NCBI RefSeq assembly: GCF_025144145.1
Contig: NZ_CP083546.1
Span: 3,302,501 to 3,366,500, forward strand
Direction: 5' to 3'
DNA length: 64,000 nucleotides
Origin: Leisingera sp. M658
GTDB lineage: Bacteria; Pseudomonadota; Alphaproteobacteria; Rhodobacterales; Rhodobacteraceae
The position numbers and the translations under genes were made by a program. This document shows, piece after piece, positions 51,981 through 60,202 of this stretch; position 1 is the first letter of the stretch, and the number at the start of each line of letters is the position of its first letter. The notes below the pieces were generated by a model. That model searched no databases. It saw only the letters and a program-made list of their open reading frames with translations, and was not told the DNA's origin.

Positions 51981-52583
51981 ATGACGGTTTTGACTTTGCT
52001 GCATACGGCAGAGGTGCATGCGAGGACGTTCCGGGCGTTGGCACCCGAAGCGGATCTGAACCAGCAAGTGCGCAGCGATTGGCTGGCACGGGCGCGGGAT
52101 GGCATTGGCGCGGATCTGAAGGCAGAGATTGCTGCGGCAATCAGCGCGGCTGACGGCCCGGTGCTGTGCACCTGCACCACCCTTGGCCCGGCAGCAGAGG
52201 AGGCAGGCGCCATCCGCATCGACTGGCCGATGATGCAGGAAGCGGCGCGGATCGGCGGGCCGGTGCTGATGGCCTATTGCCTGGACAGCACTGTGGCCCC
52301 ATCAGAAGCGCTGCTGCGGCGGGCCTTTGGCGGCTGTGATCCGCAACTGGTCCCGGTGTTTCTAGGGCAGCACTGGCCGTTGTTTGAAACGGGCGCCGGC
52401 GCGGGTTTTTCTGCTGCCATAGCAGAAAGCATTGCAATGGCGCTGAAGGATGGCGCCTTTGGCTGCGTTGTGCTGGCGCAGGCCTCGATGGCCGGGGCGG
52501 CAGCAGTGCTGCGGGCGCAGACCCAGGTGCCGGTGCTGGCCTCGCCGGAGATTGCCATGCGGGTTTTGCTGGCACAGCGCTAA
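51981..52583 (+). CDS. Asp/Glu/hydantoin racemase-like protein
   Basis: The 200-residue protein starts MTVLTLLHTAEVHARTFRAL after GGAGAG. It resembles a shortened Asp/Glu racemase fold: GPVLCTCTTLGPAAEEAG holds one cysteine pair where the catalytic Cys is expected, but the second half GCVVLAQASMAGAAAVL has no Cys in the equivalent place. Racemase activity is therefore doubtful. Relation to the D-Glu module 3 kb away is possible but not shown. Function unknown. Confidence 0.65.
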   Translation: MTVLTLLHTAEVHARTFRALAPEADLNQQVRSDWLARARDGIGADLKAEIAAAISAADGPVLCTCTTLGPAAEEAGAIRIDWPMMQEAARIGGPVLMAYCLDSTVAPSEALLRRAFGGCDPQLVPVFLGQHWPLFETGAGAGFSAAIAESIAMALKDGAFGCVVLAQASMAGAAAVLRAQTQVPVLASPEIAMRVLLAQR

Positions 52584-52690
52584 AGCAGTTGCCCCCGGCC
52601 ACGAGTTTTGCCCGGCCAGCCCCCAGGCCCCGCCGGTTATTCATCTGTTCTGGATCATGTTTCCAGTGCCGTATCAGCGTGGCTGTTAAG

Positions 52691-52989
52691 GATTGGCGGC
52701 GCAGCCAATAAGGCAGAGGCGGACGGGCGTATCCGCCCGCATGCTAAACGTTGTCTCTGCATGACCCCGCTGCCAGGCGGGAGCCCTGTTCCATATCTGC
52801 CGGAGAGCCAAGCCCCGGCGGGCGATTGCAATCGAGGGAAAGACTGCCATGAAATGCCCAAAACCGTGCAAACGGGGCGTGCGCAGGTCACGCAACACCC
52901 CTGGCCGCTGTCTTTGCGGCAGGCGCTTCGCAGTGAGTATTTAGGAGAAAGATGAAGAGGCTCTTTGTTTCACCTTTTTACAAATACTC
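52691..52989. repeat. Dispersed 299-bp intergenic element, copy B
   Basis: This is the second copy of the element at 4909-5206, in the same orientation relative to the plus strand and almost equal in length. The best conserved part is the first 75 bp (TTGGCGGCGC.GCCAA to TTGTCTCTGCA) and the last 60 bp (GTGAGTATTTAGGAGAAAGATGAAGAG ... CAAATACTC). The middle is more diverged. It fills the space between a plus-strand gene and the convergent Lrp gene. No gene is seen within. Confidence 0.7.
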
Positions 52990-53011
52990 AAAATCCAATG
53001 CCGGCAAGGGA

Positions 53012-53464
53012 TCACGCCCGCAAGTCTTTGGGCGAGCCCATAACCACATAGGTGGTGATTGCTGTGACATAAGGAGACGTGCCCAGGATATCAGTATGGA
53101 ATTTCTTGTAGCTGGGCAGATCGGCGCATTCGACGCGCAGGAGGTACTCAATGGTGCCGGTGATGTTGTGGCATTCAACCACTTCGGGCGCGGCCTGCAT
53201 GGCATGTTCAAAAGCCTCCTGCGCGTCCTTGGTGTGCTCACCCAAGCCGACGCCGATATAGGTGGCAAAGCCTATCCCCAGCTTTTGCCGGTCCAGCACG
53301 GCGCGGTAACCGGTAATGACGCCGGCGCGCTCCAGCTCCTGCACCCGGCGAAGGCAGGCCGAGGGCGAAAGGCCCGCACGCTCAGCCAGTTCCAGATTGC
53401 TGATCCGGCCGTCCCGGGTGAGTTCCTGCAATATTCGCTGGTTTATCTTATCATTCTTCGCCAT
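53012..53464 (-). CDS. Lrp/AsnC-family regulator
   Basis: The 150-residue protein starts MAKNDKINQRILQELTRDGR. It has an N-terminal helix-turn-helix (ISNLELAERAGLSPSACLRR, VQELERAGVITGYRAVLD) and a RAM effector domain (VVECHNITGTIEYLLRVECA). It is divergent from the LysE exporter with 73 bp between the starts, the usual regulator/exporter pair where Lrp senses an amino acid and turns on its export. Confidence 0.9.
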   Translation of the reverse strand: MAKNDKINQRILQELTRDGRISNLELAERAGLSPSACLRRVQELERAGVITGYRAVLDRQKLGIGFATYIGVGLGEHTKDAQEAFEHAMQAAPEVVECHNITGTIEYLLRVECADLPSYKKFHTDILGTSPYVTAITTYVVMGSPKDLRA

Positions 53465-53537
53465 TGATTGTGAAATTACGCAGCAAACGCTGCAAAACGC
53501 AATTTCATTTGGCAATCACTGCGCAATCTTCTTGCCC

Positions 53538-54134
53538 ATGACCTATGAACTTCTCTTTGCACTGGCCGGTTTTGTCTTTGGCACGGTCTTCACGCCCGGC
53601 CCGAACAACCTGATGCTGATGGCCTCGGGGGCCAATTTCGGCTTTCACCGGACGATTCCGCATTTGCTGGGAGTGGCGGTCGGCTTTCCGCTGATGATCC
53701 TGCCGGTCGGGCTGGGGGTGATGCATCTGTTTGATGCCTTCCCGGTACTGACCCCGGTGATGACGGTGATGTCAGTGGCCTATATGCTGTGGCTGGCCTG
53801 GAAGATCGCCAATGCCGCGCCGCCGCGGGAGGGGGCAGCCGAAGGCAGGCCTTTGAGTTTTGTGCAGGCCTGCGCCTTTCAATGGGTCAATCCCAAGGCC
53901 TGGGCGATGGCGCTGGGGGCAATCACGCTTTATGCGGCCAGCCGCGACCTGAGTGCCATTCTGTGGGTCTCCGGAACCTATCTGCTGATCGGCTGTTTTT
54001 CGGCCTCGACTTGGACAATGCTGGGCCAGCAGCTGCGGCGGCTGCTGACCCGGCCCGCGCAGCTGCGGGCGTTCAACTGGACCATGGCCGCGCTGCTGCT
54101 GGCGTCTCTGGCGGCAATCCTGCTGCAGGCGTAG
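53538..54134 (+). CDS. LysE-family amino acid exporter
   Basis: The 198-residue protein has six helices. It starts MTYELLFALAGFVFGTVFTP. Family marks are FTPGPNNLMLMASGANFGFH near residue 18, HLLGVAVGFPLMILPVGLG and the mid-protein FQWVNPKAWAMALGAITLY. It likely exports an amino acid or related compound under control of the divergent Lrp regulator. The 3' end is only 2 bp from the convergent AraC gene. Confidence 0.9.
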   Translation: MTYELLFALAGFVFGTVFTPGPNNLMLMASGANFGFHRTIPHLLGVAVGFPLMILPVGLGVMHLFDAFPVLTPVMTVMSVAYMLWLAWKIANAAPPREGAAEGRPLSFVQACAFQWVNPKAWAMALGAITLYAASRDLSAILWVSGTYLLIGCFSASTWTMLGQQLRRLLTRPAQLRAFNWTMAALLLASLAAILLQA

Positions 54135-54136
54135 GG

Positions 54137-54970
54137 CTACTTCAGCGGCAGGCAGATTTCGGTCAGCAGATCCTCAGGCGCGGTGTCGCGCGGATTGTTG
54201 AGGTAGATCTCATAGCAGGGCTGATCGGCCGGCTCTTCACCCGATTGCGGCAGCCAATTGCCGAACAGGCTGTGATAGGCGGCATGCAGGCCCGAATACG
54301 GCCCCTTGTAGGTCAGCACCGCAGTTTTGCCGCCGGGGAGGCTGACCTCCTCCATCCCTTCGGGCAGTGCTCCGCCGGTAAGCTCCGCCCCGGCAAAGCT
54401 GCGCAGATCGGCTTCGGGCACCGCGTCCGGGCTGTCGAAATAGACCCCGGTGACGGCGCCCAGCTGCGGCCAAAGCCCGCGGCTTTCGCAGATCGCGCCG
54501 AAAGCCTCAAAGCTTTTGCCGATTTCCATATAGTCGCCTTTGTGCGGCAAGCCGGCCAGGCGGCGGGCAGGGTCGGTGCGGGTGATCACGTCATACATCG
54601 GGTAACTTCCTGTTCTGAGAGTTGGGTTCGGCAGCCGGAATTGACCCGCCCGGCGGAAGGCCGCCGGGCTGCTGCCGTAGGAGACAGAGAACGCGCGGGA
54701 GAAGCTGTTCTGATTGGGGTAGCCGGCGCGGGCCGCAACCTGCGCGATCGGCATGTCCCCCTGCACCAGCCAGCCCGCGGCGCGGTGCAGCCGGATGCGG
54801 CGCACCGCATGGGCGCAGGTTTCGCCCGTCAGAGCGCGGAACACGCGATGCCAGTGAAACCGCGACATCGCCGCCACATCGGCTAGCCTGTCCAGCGACA
54901 GATCGCCATCGGTGTTGCCGTGGATATAGGCCAGAACCCGCAGGATCCGGTCTTCGTAACTGGCGGCCAT
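54137..54970 (-). CDS. AraC-family regulator with GyrI-like effector domain
   Basis: The 277-residue protein uses the ATG at 54970 (MAASYEDRILRVLAYIHGNT); the longer open frame overlaps accA's promoter region and lacks support. Two helix-turn-helices are in residues 15-105 (DGDLSLDRLADVAAMSRFHW, then AQVAARAGYPNQNSFSRAFS). Residues 120-277 are a GyrI/BmrR-like small-molecule domain (YDVITRTDPARRLAGLPHKG ... YEIYLNNPRDTAPEDLLTEI). Members answer to hydrophobic drugs or cations. Targets are unknown. Confidence 0.87.
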   Translation of the reverse strand: MAASYEDRILRVLAYIHGNTDGDLSLDRLADVAAMSRFHWHRVFRALTGETCAHAVRRIRLHRAAGWLVQGDMPIAQVAARAGYPNQNSFSRAFSVSYGSSPAAFRRAGQFRLPNPTLRTGSYPMYDVITRTDPARRLAGLPHKGDYMEIGKSFEAFGAICESRGLWPQLGAVTGVYFDSPDAVPEADLRSFAGAELTGGALPEGMEEVSLPGGKTAVLTYKGPYSGLHAAYHSLFGNWLPQSGEEPADQPCYEIYLNNPRDTAPEDLLTEICLPLK

Positions 54971-55095
54971 AAGCGGTGCCTCCCTTGCGCTCTCTGCTCT
55001 TCCCTCAAGCCATGGCAGCAGATCACAAATCTTGCTGAGTTGCATCTTGGCGCTGCTAAGGCCATATAACGGCAAACCCGCTGAGCAGAGGCGAC

Positions 55096-56058
55096 ATGAC
55101 CCAGTATCTGGAATTCGAAAAACCGCTGGCCGAAATCGAAGGCAAGGCGGAGGAACTGCGGGCGCTGGCGCGCGCGAATGAGGAAATGGACGTGGCGGAT
55201 GAGGCCAAGGCGCTGGACGCCAAGGCCGCACAGCTGCTGAAAGACCTCTACAAGGAGCTGACGCCCTGGCGCAAATGCCAGGTGGCACGGCACCCCGACC
55301 GCCCCCATTGCCAGGATTACATCAAGGCGCTGTTCACCGAATACACGCCGCTGGCCGGCGACCGGAATTTTGCCGACGATCTGGCCGTGATGGGCGGTCT
55401 TGCCCGGTTCAACGACCAGCCGGTGGTGGTGATCGGCCATGAGAAAGGCAGCGACACCAAATCGCGGATTGAGCGCAACTTTGGCATGGCCCGCCCCGAG
55501 GGATACCGCAAGGCGATCCGCCTGATGGAGATGGCCGGCCGCTTCAAGCTGCCGGTGATCACTTTGGTCGACACGGCCGGCGCCTATCCCGGCAAAGGCG
55601 CCGAGGAACGCGGCCAATCGGAAGCAATTGCGCGTTCGACCGAGATGTGCCTGAAGATCGGCGTGCCGCTGATCTCGGTCATCATCGGTGAAGGCGGCTC
55701 CGGCGGTGCGGTGGCCTTAGCCTCGGCCAACCGTGTGGCGATGCTGGAGCATTCGGTTTACTCGGTGATCAGCCCTGAAGGCTGCGCCTCGATCCTGTGG
55801 AAGGATGCCGAGAAGATGCGCGAAGCGGCAGAAGCGCTGCGTTTGACTGCACAGGACCTGCAGAAGCTGGGTGTCAATGACCGGATCATCCCGGAACCGC
55901 TGGGCGGCGCGCATCGTGATGCCAAGGCGGCAATGGCCTCGGTCAGCGGCGCGATCCAGGAAATGCTGGACGAGCTGAAGGGTAAAACCGCAGACGAGCT
56001 GATCAAGGACAGGCGCCAGAAGTTCCTGGACATCGGCTCCAAAGGGCTGGCGACCTAA
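55096..56058 (+). CDS. accA: Acetyl-CoA carboxylase carboxyltransferase subunit alpha
   Basis: The 320-residue protein starts [20 protein letters not shown]. It has the AccA core: [80 protein letters not shown], and [20 protein letters not shown]. It transfers carboxyl from biotin to acetyl-CoA with AccD to start fatty acid synthesis. The 3' end overlaps the convergent HxlR gene by 4 bp. Confidence 0.97.
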   Translation: MTQYLEFEKPLAEIEGKAEELRALARANEEMDVADEAKALDAKAAQLLKDLYKELTPWRKCQVARHPDRPHCQDYIKALFTEYTPLAGDRNFADDLAVMGGLARFNDQPVVVIGHEKGSDTKSRIERNFGMARPEGYRKAIRLMEMAGRFKLPVITLVDTAGAYPGKGAEERGQSEAIARSTEMCLKIGVPLISVIIGEGGSGGAVALASANRVAMLEHSVYSVISPEGCASILWKDAEKMREAAEALRLTAQDLQKLGVNDRIIPEPLGGAHRDAKAAMASVSGAIQEMLDELKGKTADELIKDRRQKFLDIGSKGLAT

Positions 56059-56468
56059 GGCAGCTTACCTGCGCGGATCCGGGTGATAACGCCGTCCCGG
56101 TCCGCCTGCACTTTGTCACTGAAGCCGGTCATCGCATGGCCGGCTTTGTTGTATCTGGCGCTCCACAGAGCGATATCTGCCAGTACCGGCGCCAGATCCC
56201 GGCCCTTTGGCGTGAGTGTGTAAATGTAGCTGCGGCCGTTCTGCGGATCCTTGCTTTTGCTCAGGATCCCCGCCTCTTCCAGCTGCTTCATCCGCTGCGC
56301 CAGGATGTTGGTTGAGATCCCCTCCCCGCCGTTCAGCAGCTCGCCATAGGTGCGCGCGCCCTTCACCGCCATGTCGCGGATCACCAGAAGGCTCCAGCGG
56401 TCGCCGAAGATATCAAGGGCATAGGCCACCGGGCAGCCGGACCCGTATTTGCTGTGCTTATCAGTCAT
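56055..56468 (-). CDS. HxlR-family regulator
   Basis: The 137-residue winged-helix protein starts [20 protein letters not shown]. HxlR pattern: [40 protein letters not shown], and [20 protein letters not shown] with [10 protein letters not shown]. The single N-terminal Cys near residue 12 is the conserved sensor position. It is divergent from the Tat-exported YdhR-like gene with 92 bp between them. Two copies of CTTGCAAARCGCAAG in that gap are strong candidates for its operator. Confidence 0.9.
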   Translation of the reverse strand: MTDKHSKYGSGCPVAYALDIFGDRWSLLVIRDMAVKGARTYGELLNGGEGISTNILAQRMKQLEEAGILSKSKDPQNGRSYIYTLTPKGRDLAPVLADIALWSARYNKAGHAMTGFSDKVQADRDGVITRIRAGKLP

Positions 56469-56489
56469 GAACTCTTGGTAGTTTTTATA

Positions 56490-56504
56490 CTTGCAAAACG
56501 CAAG
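56490..56504. promoter_or_regulatory. HxlR operator candidate 1
   Basis: CTTGCAAAACGCAAG is an inverted repeat (CTTGC-N5-GCAAG) that recurs with one change 37 bp downstream, between two divergent genes. Confidence 0.7.
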
Positions 56505-56526
56505 CCATCATGCGAACCCTTGTTAA

Positions 56527-56541
56527 CTTGCAAAGCGCAAG
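56527..56541. promoter_or_regulatory. HxlR operator candidate 2
   Basis: CTTGCAAAGCGCAAG differs by one central base from the site at 56490-56504. Centre-to-centre spacing is 37 bp. It lies 20 bp before the YdhR-like ATG, suitable for repression. Confidence 0.7.
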
Positions 56542-56560
56542 CTATTAGACCGGAACCAAC

Positions 56561-57325
56561 ATGACCCACAATCAAAACAACGCGGCCTTCCGCGACCGAT
56601 CCCGGCTGTCCCGCCGCCAGCTGCTTGCAGCCTCAGCCGGGGCGGTGCTGCTGCCTTCACTTGCCAAAACACAGGAAACTGCCATGTCCCCGAAAGCCTT
56701 TGTCTATACCGAAGTCGCCATCTCGGTCCCGTTCGACCAGGTGCCGCTGCAGAAAATCAACGCCTCGATCCGGCAGCAGCCAGGGTTTCTGAACAAGACC
56801 TGGCTGTCCGGCCATGGCAATAACTCCATTGGCGGCTTTTATGCCTTTGACAGCATTGAAAACGCCCGCAGCTTTGTGACTGGCTATTTCCCGAGCGAGC
56901 CGCGCAGTTTTGGCGTCGCCCACAACACGCGGGTGTTTGACGCCGAGGCCACCGCCACGGCCAGCCGCGATATGGGTGCGGCGCATTACAACAGCGGGGC
57001 TGCGGCTCCAGGGGCGTTTGTGTACACCGAACTGCAACTGTCGGTGCCGTTTGAAGAAGCCCCCTGGCAAGCGCGCAACGCGGCGCTGAAAATGCTGCCA
57101 GGTCTGCAGAACAAGGTTTGGCTGAGCGGGCTGCAGACCCGGACTCTGGGCGGGTTCGACGCCTTTGACACGCTGGACACTGCATTGGACTTTGCGCTGA
57201 ACCTGTTCCCGGAAACTGCGGCAGAACTGGGCTGCGCCTTTTACACGCGGGTCTTTGATGCCTCAATCACCGAGGCGGCCAGCCGGGCAATGAACTCACC
57301 CTACTACACCGGCAGCGGGGCCTGA
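56561..57325 (+). CDS. Tat-exported protein with two YdhR-like (ABM-fold) repeats
   Basis: The 254-residue protein has a Tat signal (SRLSRRQLLAASAGAVLLPS) and then two homologous halves of about 100 residues. Half one has FVYTEVAISVPFDQVPLQKI, FLNKTWLSGHGNNSIGGFYA and VAHNTRVFDAEATATASRDM. Half two has FVYTELQLSVPFEEAPWQAR, LQNKVWLSGLQTRTLGGFDA and CAFYTRVFDASITEAASRAM. Each resembles YdhR, a ferredoxin-like monooxygenase fold that normally dimerises. The fused pair would act as a monomer in the periplasm. HxlR operators precede it. Confidence 0.8.
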   Translation: MTHNQNNAAFRDRSRLSRRQLLAASAGAVLLPSLAKTQETAMSPKAFVYTEVAISVPFDQVPLQKINASIRQQPGFLNKTWLSGHGNNSIGGFYAFDSIENARSFVTGYFPSEPRSFGVAHNTRVFDAEATATASRDMGAAHYNSGAAAPGAFVYTELQLSVPFEEAPWQARNAALKMLPGLQNKVWLSGLQTRTLGGFDAFDTLDTALDFALNLFPETAAELGCAFYTRVFDASITEAASRAMNSPYYTGSGA

Positions 57326-57362
57326 TCAGGCGCACCGGATCAAAAGGGCGCAGGCGGCGGAA

Positions 57363-57502
57363 CCCCTCCCGCGCCCGCGCACCGCCGGCTGACGCCGCCG
57401 CCGCTGGCGGCCTTGGGCCCGGCCCGGTGCCATGGCACCGGGCCGGGCCCAACTGCAAGGGTCTGCCTGACAGGCAGGCCTGCGCAGGCGGGAGCCGCCC
57501 GC
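57363..57502. repeat. ~140-bp intergenic repeat with 36-bp perfect palindrome, copy 1
   Basis: It begins CCCTCCCGCGCCCGCGC and ends CAGGCGGGAG. The palindrome is 57415-57450, centred on CCATGG (left half GGGCCCGGCCCGGTGCCA, right half its exact complement). It lies between convergent genes. A second copy at 59269-59407 keeps the layout while several palindrome bases differ on both arms. Confidence 0.82.
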
Positions 57503-57531
57503 CGGGAGCCATCTGCGCAGGTCAGCGCTGT

Positions 57532-58008
57532 TCAAATCCGCAGATCGCTCACCGGCAAATGACTGGACGACTTCAGCTCCCTCAAGGACAGGCTGGACTT
57601 AATCCCCGACACCCCCGGCAGCCGACGCAGCACGGCTTCAACGAAGCGGCTGTAATCATCCAGGTCGCGCGCCACCACCTGCAGCAGAAAATCTGCGCCC
57701 CCGGTGGTATTGTGGCAGGCCAGCACATTCGGGCTGGCCTCGATGGCGCGTTGGAAGTCTGCTGTCGTGGCCGCGTCATGCTCAGTGCAGCTAAGCTGGA
57801 CAAAGGCCATCACTCCGAACCCTAGCGCCCGGCGGTTCAGGACCGCCTGATACCCCTCGATCACGCCGGTCTCGCTCAGCCGTTTCAGCCGCCGCCAGCA
57901 GGGCGTTTCACTGAGCGACAGCCGTTCCGCCAGCTTGGCATTGGACAGCCTGCCATCGCGCTGAAGACAATCCAGGATACGGGCATCTATCTCGTCAATC
58001 TGTTCCAC
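57532..58008 (-). CDS. Lrp/AsnC-family regulator
   Basis: The 158-residue protein starts MEQIDEIDARILDCLQRDGR. It has the helix-turn-helix LSNAKLAERLSLSETPCWRR and a RAM domain with VLACHNTTGGADFLLQVVAR. It is divergent from a zinc alcohol dehydrogenase, 145 bp apart, and probably regulates it. The two Lrp proteins of this window are clearly different members. Confidence 0.9.
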   Translation of the reverse strand: MEQIDEIDARILDCLQRDGRLSNAKLAERLSLSETPCWRRLKRLSETGVIEGYQAVLNRRALGFGVMAFVQLSCTEHDAATTADFQRAIEASPNVLACHNTTGGADFLLQVVARDLDDYSRFVEAVLRRLPGVSGIKSSLSLRELKSSSHLPVSDLRI

Positions 58009-58153
58009 AGCGAAAGACTCCTGCTCAATAGTGGCATTTCCAGAAAGACTACGCCGGACTTTTCCAAAACTGTAGAGGCATCAGAAATGCCCTCCCCGGC
58101 AGCTGCCTGCTAAAAAGCCTTATCTCTTGCAAACGTCAAAGGAACCTGTCCCG

Positions 58154-59194
58154 ATGAAAGCTGTGCTCTATGAACGCTTTGGTGAAGCACCTGAAGTGGT
58201 TTCACTGCCGGATCCGTCTCCGGCGCCCCACGGCGTGGTGATCAAGGTTGAGGCAACCGGCGTGTGCCGCAGCGACTGGCACGGCTGGATGGGGCATGAT
58301 GCGGATATCACCCTGCCGCATGTGCCGGGCCACGAGCTGGCGGGCACGGTTGCCGCGGTTGGCAAAGATGTCAGCAAATGGCGGCGCGGCGACCGGGTCA
58401 CGGTGCCGTTCGTTGGCGGCTGCGGCAGCTGCCCGGAGTGCCACGCCGGCCACCAGCAGGTCTGCCACAGCCAGTTCCAGCCCGGCTTTACCCATTGGGG
58501 ATCTTTTGCCGAATATGTATCCATACATCATGCGGATTTGAACCTGGTAGCGCTGCCGGCAACCATGGGGTTTGCCACTGCCGCCAGCCTTGGCTGCCGC
58601 TTTGCCACATCCTTCCGCGCGGTGGCGGATCAAGGCCGGGTTTCAGGCGGGCAATGGGTGGCGGTGCATGGCTGCGGCGGCGTTGGGCTGTCCGCGGTGA
58701 TGATCGCCACCGCACTTGGCGCCAATGTGATCGCTGTCGATATATCCGGGGAGAAGCTGGCGCTGGCCCGCAGCCTGGGCGCGGTTGCCGGGGTCGATGC
58801 CAGCACCGTCGCAGATGCGGCGGAGGCGGTGCGGGAGATCTCCCGCGGCGGAGCGCATGTGTCGCTGGACGCTCTGGGGCACCCGGACACCTGCTTCAAT
58901 TCGGTCAATTGCCTGCGCAAGCGCGGCAAGCATGTGCAGGTGGGGCTGATGCTGGCGGATCACAGCACGCCGCAAGTTCCGATGGCGCGGGTGATCGCGG
59001 ATGAACTGGAGATCCTTGGCAGCCACGGCATGCAGGCCCATCGCTATGGTGCAATGCTGGACATGGTGCAATCCGGCAAGCTGGCACCCGGCCGGCTGGT
59101 CGGCCAGGAAATCAGCTTGGAGCAATCGGTGGCTTCACTGATGGAAATGGACCGGTTCCAATCCGTAGGCGCCACCGTAATCACCCGGTTCTGA
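58154..59194 (+). CDS. Zinc-dependent alcohol dehydrogenase (MDR family)
   Basis: The 346-residue protein starts [20 protein letters not shown]. Catalytic zinc ligands are in [14 protein letters not shown] and [13 protein letters not shown]. The structural zinc site is [20 protein letters not shown] (Cys x4). The NAD-binding fold is [20 protein letters not shown]. Substrate is not evident; the family covers primary and secondary alcohols and formaldehyde-type adducts. A Lrp regulator is divergent. Confidence 0.88.
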   Translation: MKAVLYERFGEAPEVVSLPDPSPAPHGVVIKVEATGVCRSDWHGWMGHDADITLPHVPGHELAGTVAAVGKDVSKWRRGDRVTVPFVGGCGSCPECHAGHQQVCHSQFQPGFTHWGSFAEYVSIHHADLNLVALPATMGFATAASLGCRFATSFRAVADQGRVSGGQWVAVHGCGGVGLSAVMIATALGANVIAVDISGEKLALARSLGAVAGVDASTVADAAEAVREISRGGAHVSLDALGHPDTCFNSVNCLRKRGKHVQVGLMLADHSTPQVPMARVIADELEILGSHGMQAHRYGAMLDMVQSGKLAPGRLVGQEISLEQSVASLMEMDRFQSVGATVITRF

Positions 59195-59268
59195 GGCGGC
59201 TGGGCGAGGTTTGCACAGTCTCAATGCACAGAAGACATTCAGAACTTGGCAACTTCGGTTCACGAAGA

Positions 59269-59407
59269 CCCTCCCGCGCCCGCGCGGCACCGGCTTTGCC
59301 AGTGCCGCTGGCAGCCTTGGGCGCGGCCCGGCGCCATGGCGCCGGGCCGCGCCCAACTGTGAGGGCAATTTCCAAATTGACCCGAACAGGCGGGAGTGCC
59401 TCCGCCC
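59269..59407. repeat. ~140-bp intergenic repeat with 36-bp perfect palindrome, copy 2
   Basis: It begins CCCTCCCGCGCCCGCGC as in copy 1. The palindrome is 59317-59352 (left half GGGCGCGGCCCGGCGCCA, right half exact complement), also centred on CCATGG. Arms differ from copy 1 at matched positions on both sides, so pairing is kept. It again lies between convergent genes (ADH and GntR). Confidence 0.82.
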
Positions 59408-59438
59408 CCGTACATGCCAGCAGGATTGGGAGACAGAG

Positions 59439-60092
59439 CTACCCGGCCAGGAGCCGCAGACCCTGGGTCACGTCAGAGCGCACTGCCAAACGCAAGCCCG
59501 GTTCATCCCCGGCCTTCAGTGCCGCAATGATCAGGCGGTGGTTTTGCGGCGGATCGGTGCGGCGCAACCGGCCGTAAAGCGCCCGCATGGTGGGGCCAAG
59601 CTGCAGCCAGACAGTCTCGGCCATTGCCAGCATGGCCGGCGCCTGGGCGCGCAGATACAGGGTGCGGTGGAACTCCAGATTGGTCCGGATATAGCCGACC
59701 GCGTCACGCTTGGTGACCATCTCGGCCACCGTTCCGTTGATCATCTGCAGCCGGTCGATCAGGGCCATATGCGCGCGCGGCAAGGCACGGCTGGACAGCT
59801 CCACCTCCAGCAGCGCACGCAGGGCCGCCAGCTCCTCAATCCGTTCATTTGTCAGTTCCGGCGTTGACACCCGCCCCGAAGAAGACAGGAACAACGCGCC
59901 CTCGGCGGCCAGCCGCCGAACAGCCTCGCGCGCAGGCGTCATTGAGACGCCGAACTCGCGGCCGATACCGCGCAGCGTCAGCGCGGCACCGGGGGTGATT
60001 TCACCATGCATGATACGGGTGCGCAAAGCGCGGTAGACGCGATCGTGGGCCGGGGCGGCAGCGTCCTGGGGAGAGCGGGCAGTCAGGTTCAT
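59439..60092 (-). CDS. GntR-family regulator, FadR subgroup (FCD domain)
   Basis: The 217-residue protein starts MNLTARSPQDAAAPAHDRVY. The winged helix is RALRTRIMHGEITPGAALTL with REFGVSMTPAREAVRRLAAE. The FCD domain has ELAALRALLEVELSSRALPR, the metal-site IRTNLEFHRTLYLRAQ and HRLIIAALKAGDEPG. Two GTGATCAC palindromes lie just upstream and may be its own operators. Its target is not evident from neighbours. Confidence 0.88.
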   Translation of the reverse strand: MNLTARSPQDAAAPAHDRVYRALRTRIMHGEITPGAALTLRGIGREFGVSMTPAREAVRRLAAEGALFLSSSGRVSTPELTNERIEELAALRALLEVELSSRALPRAHMALIDRLQMINGTVAEMVTKRDAVGYIRTNLEFHRTLYLRAQAPAMLAMAETVWLQLGPTMRALYGRLRRTDPPQNHRLIIAALKAGDEPGLRLAVRSDVTQGLRLLAG

Positions 60093-60100
60093 CCCCTCAA

Positions 60101-60152
60101 GTGATCACAAATTGCGCCGCGGTCAAGCGGACAGATCCGCGCGTGTGATCAC
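60101..60152. promoter_or_regulatory. Pair of GTGATCACA palindromes upstream of the GntR gene
   Basis: GTGATCACA at 60101-60109 and TGTGATCAC at 60144-60152 form two 8-bp palindromes in inverted orientation, centre spacing 43 bp (about four turns), directly upstream of the GntR start. Confidence 0.5.
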
Positions 60153-60202
60153 GGCCAGCGGAAACAGGCGCGGATCACGGCCCCCAGGTCCGGGGCAGCA
60201 CG

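Noticed and set aside
52691-52989. Treating the 299-bp element as an insertion sequence
   Set aside because: It has no transposase, and no clear target duplication or matching terminal inverted repeats at both ends.
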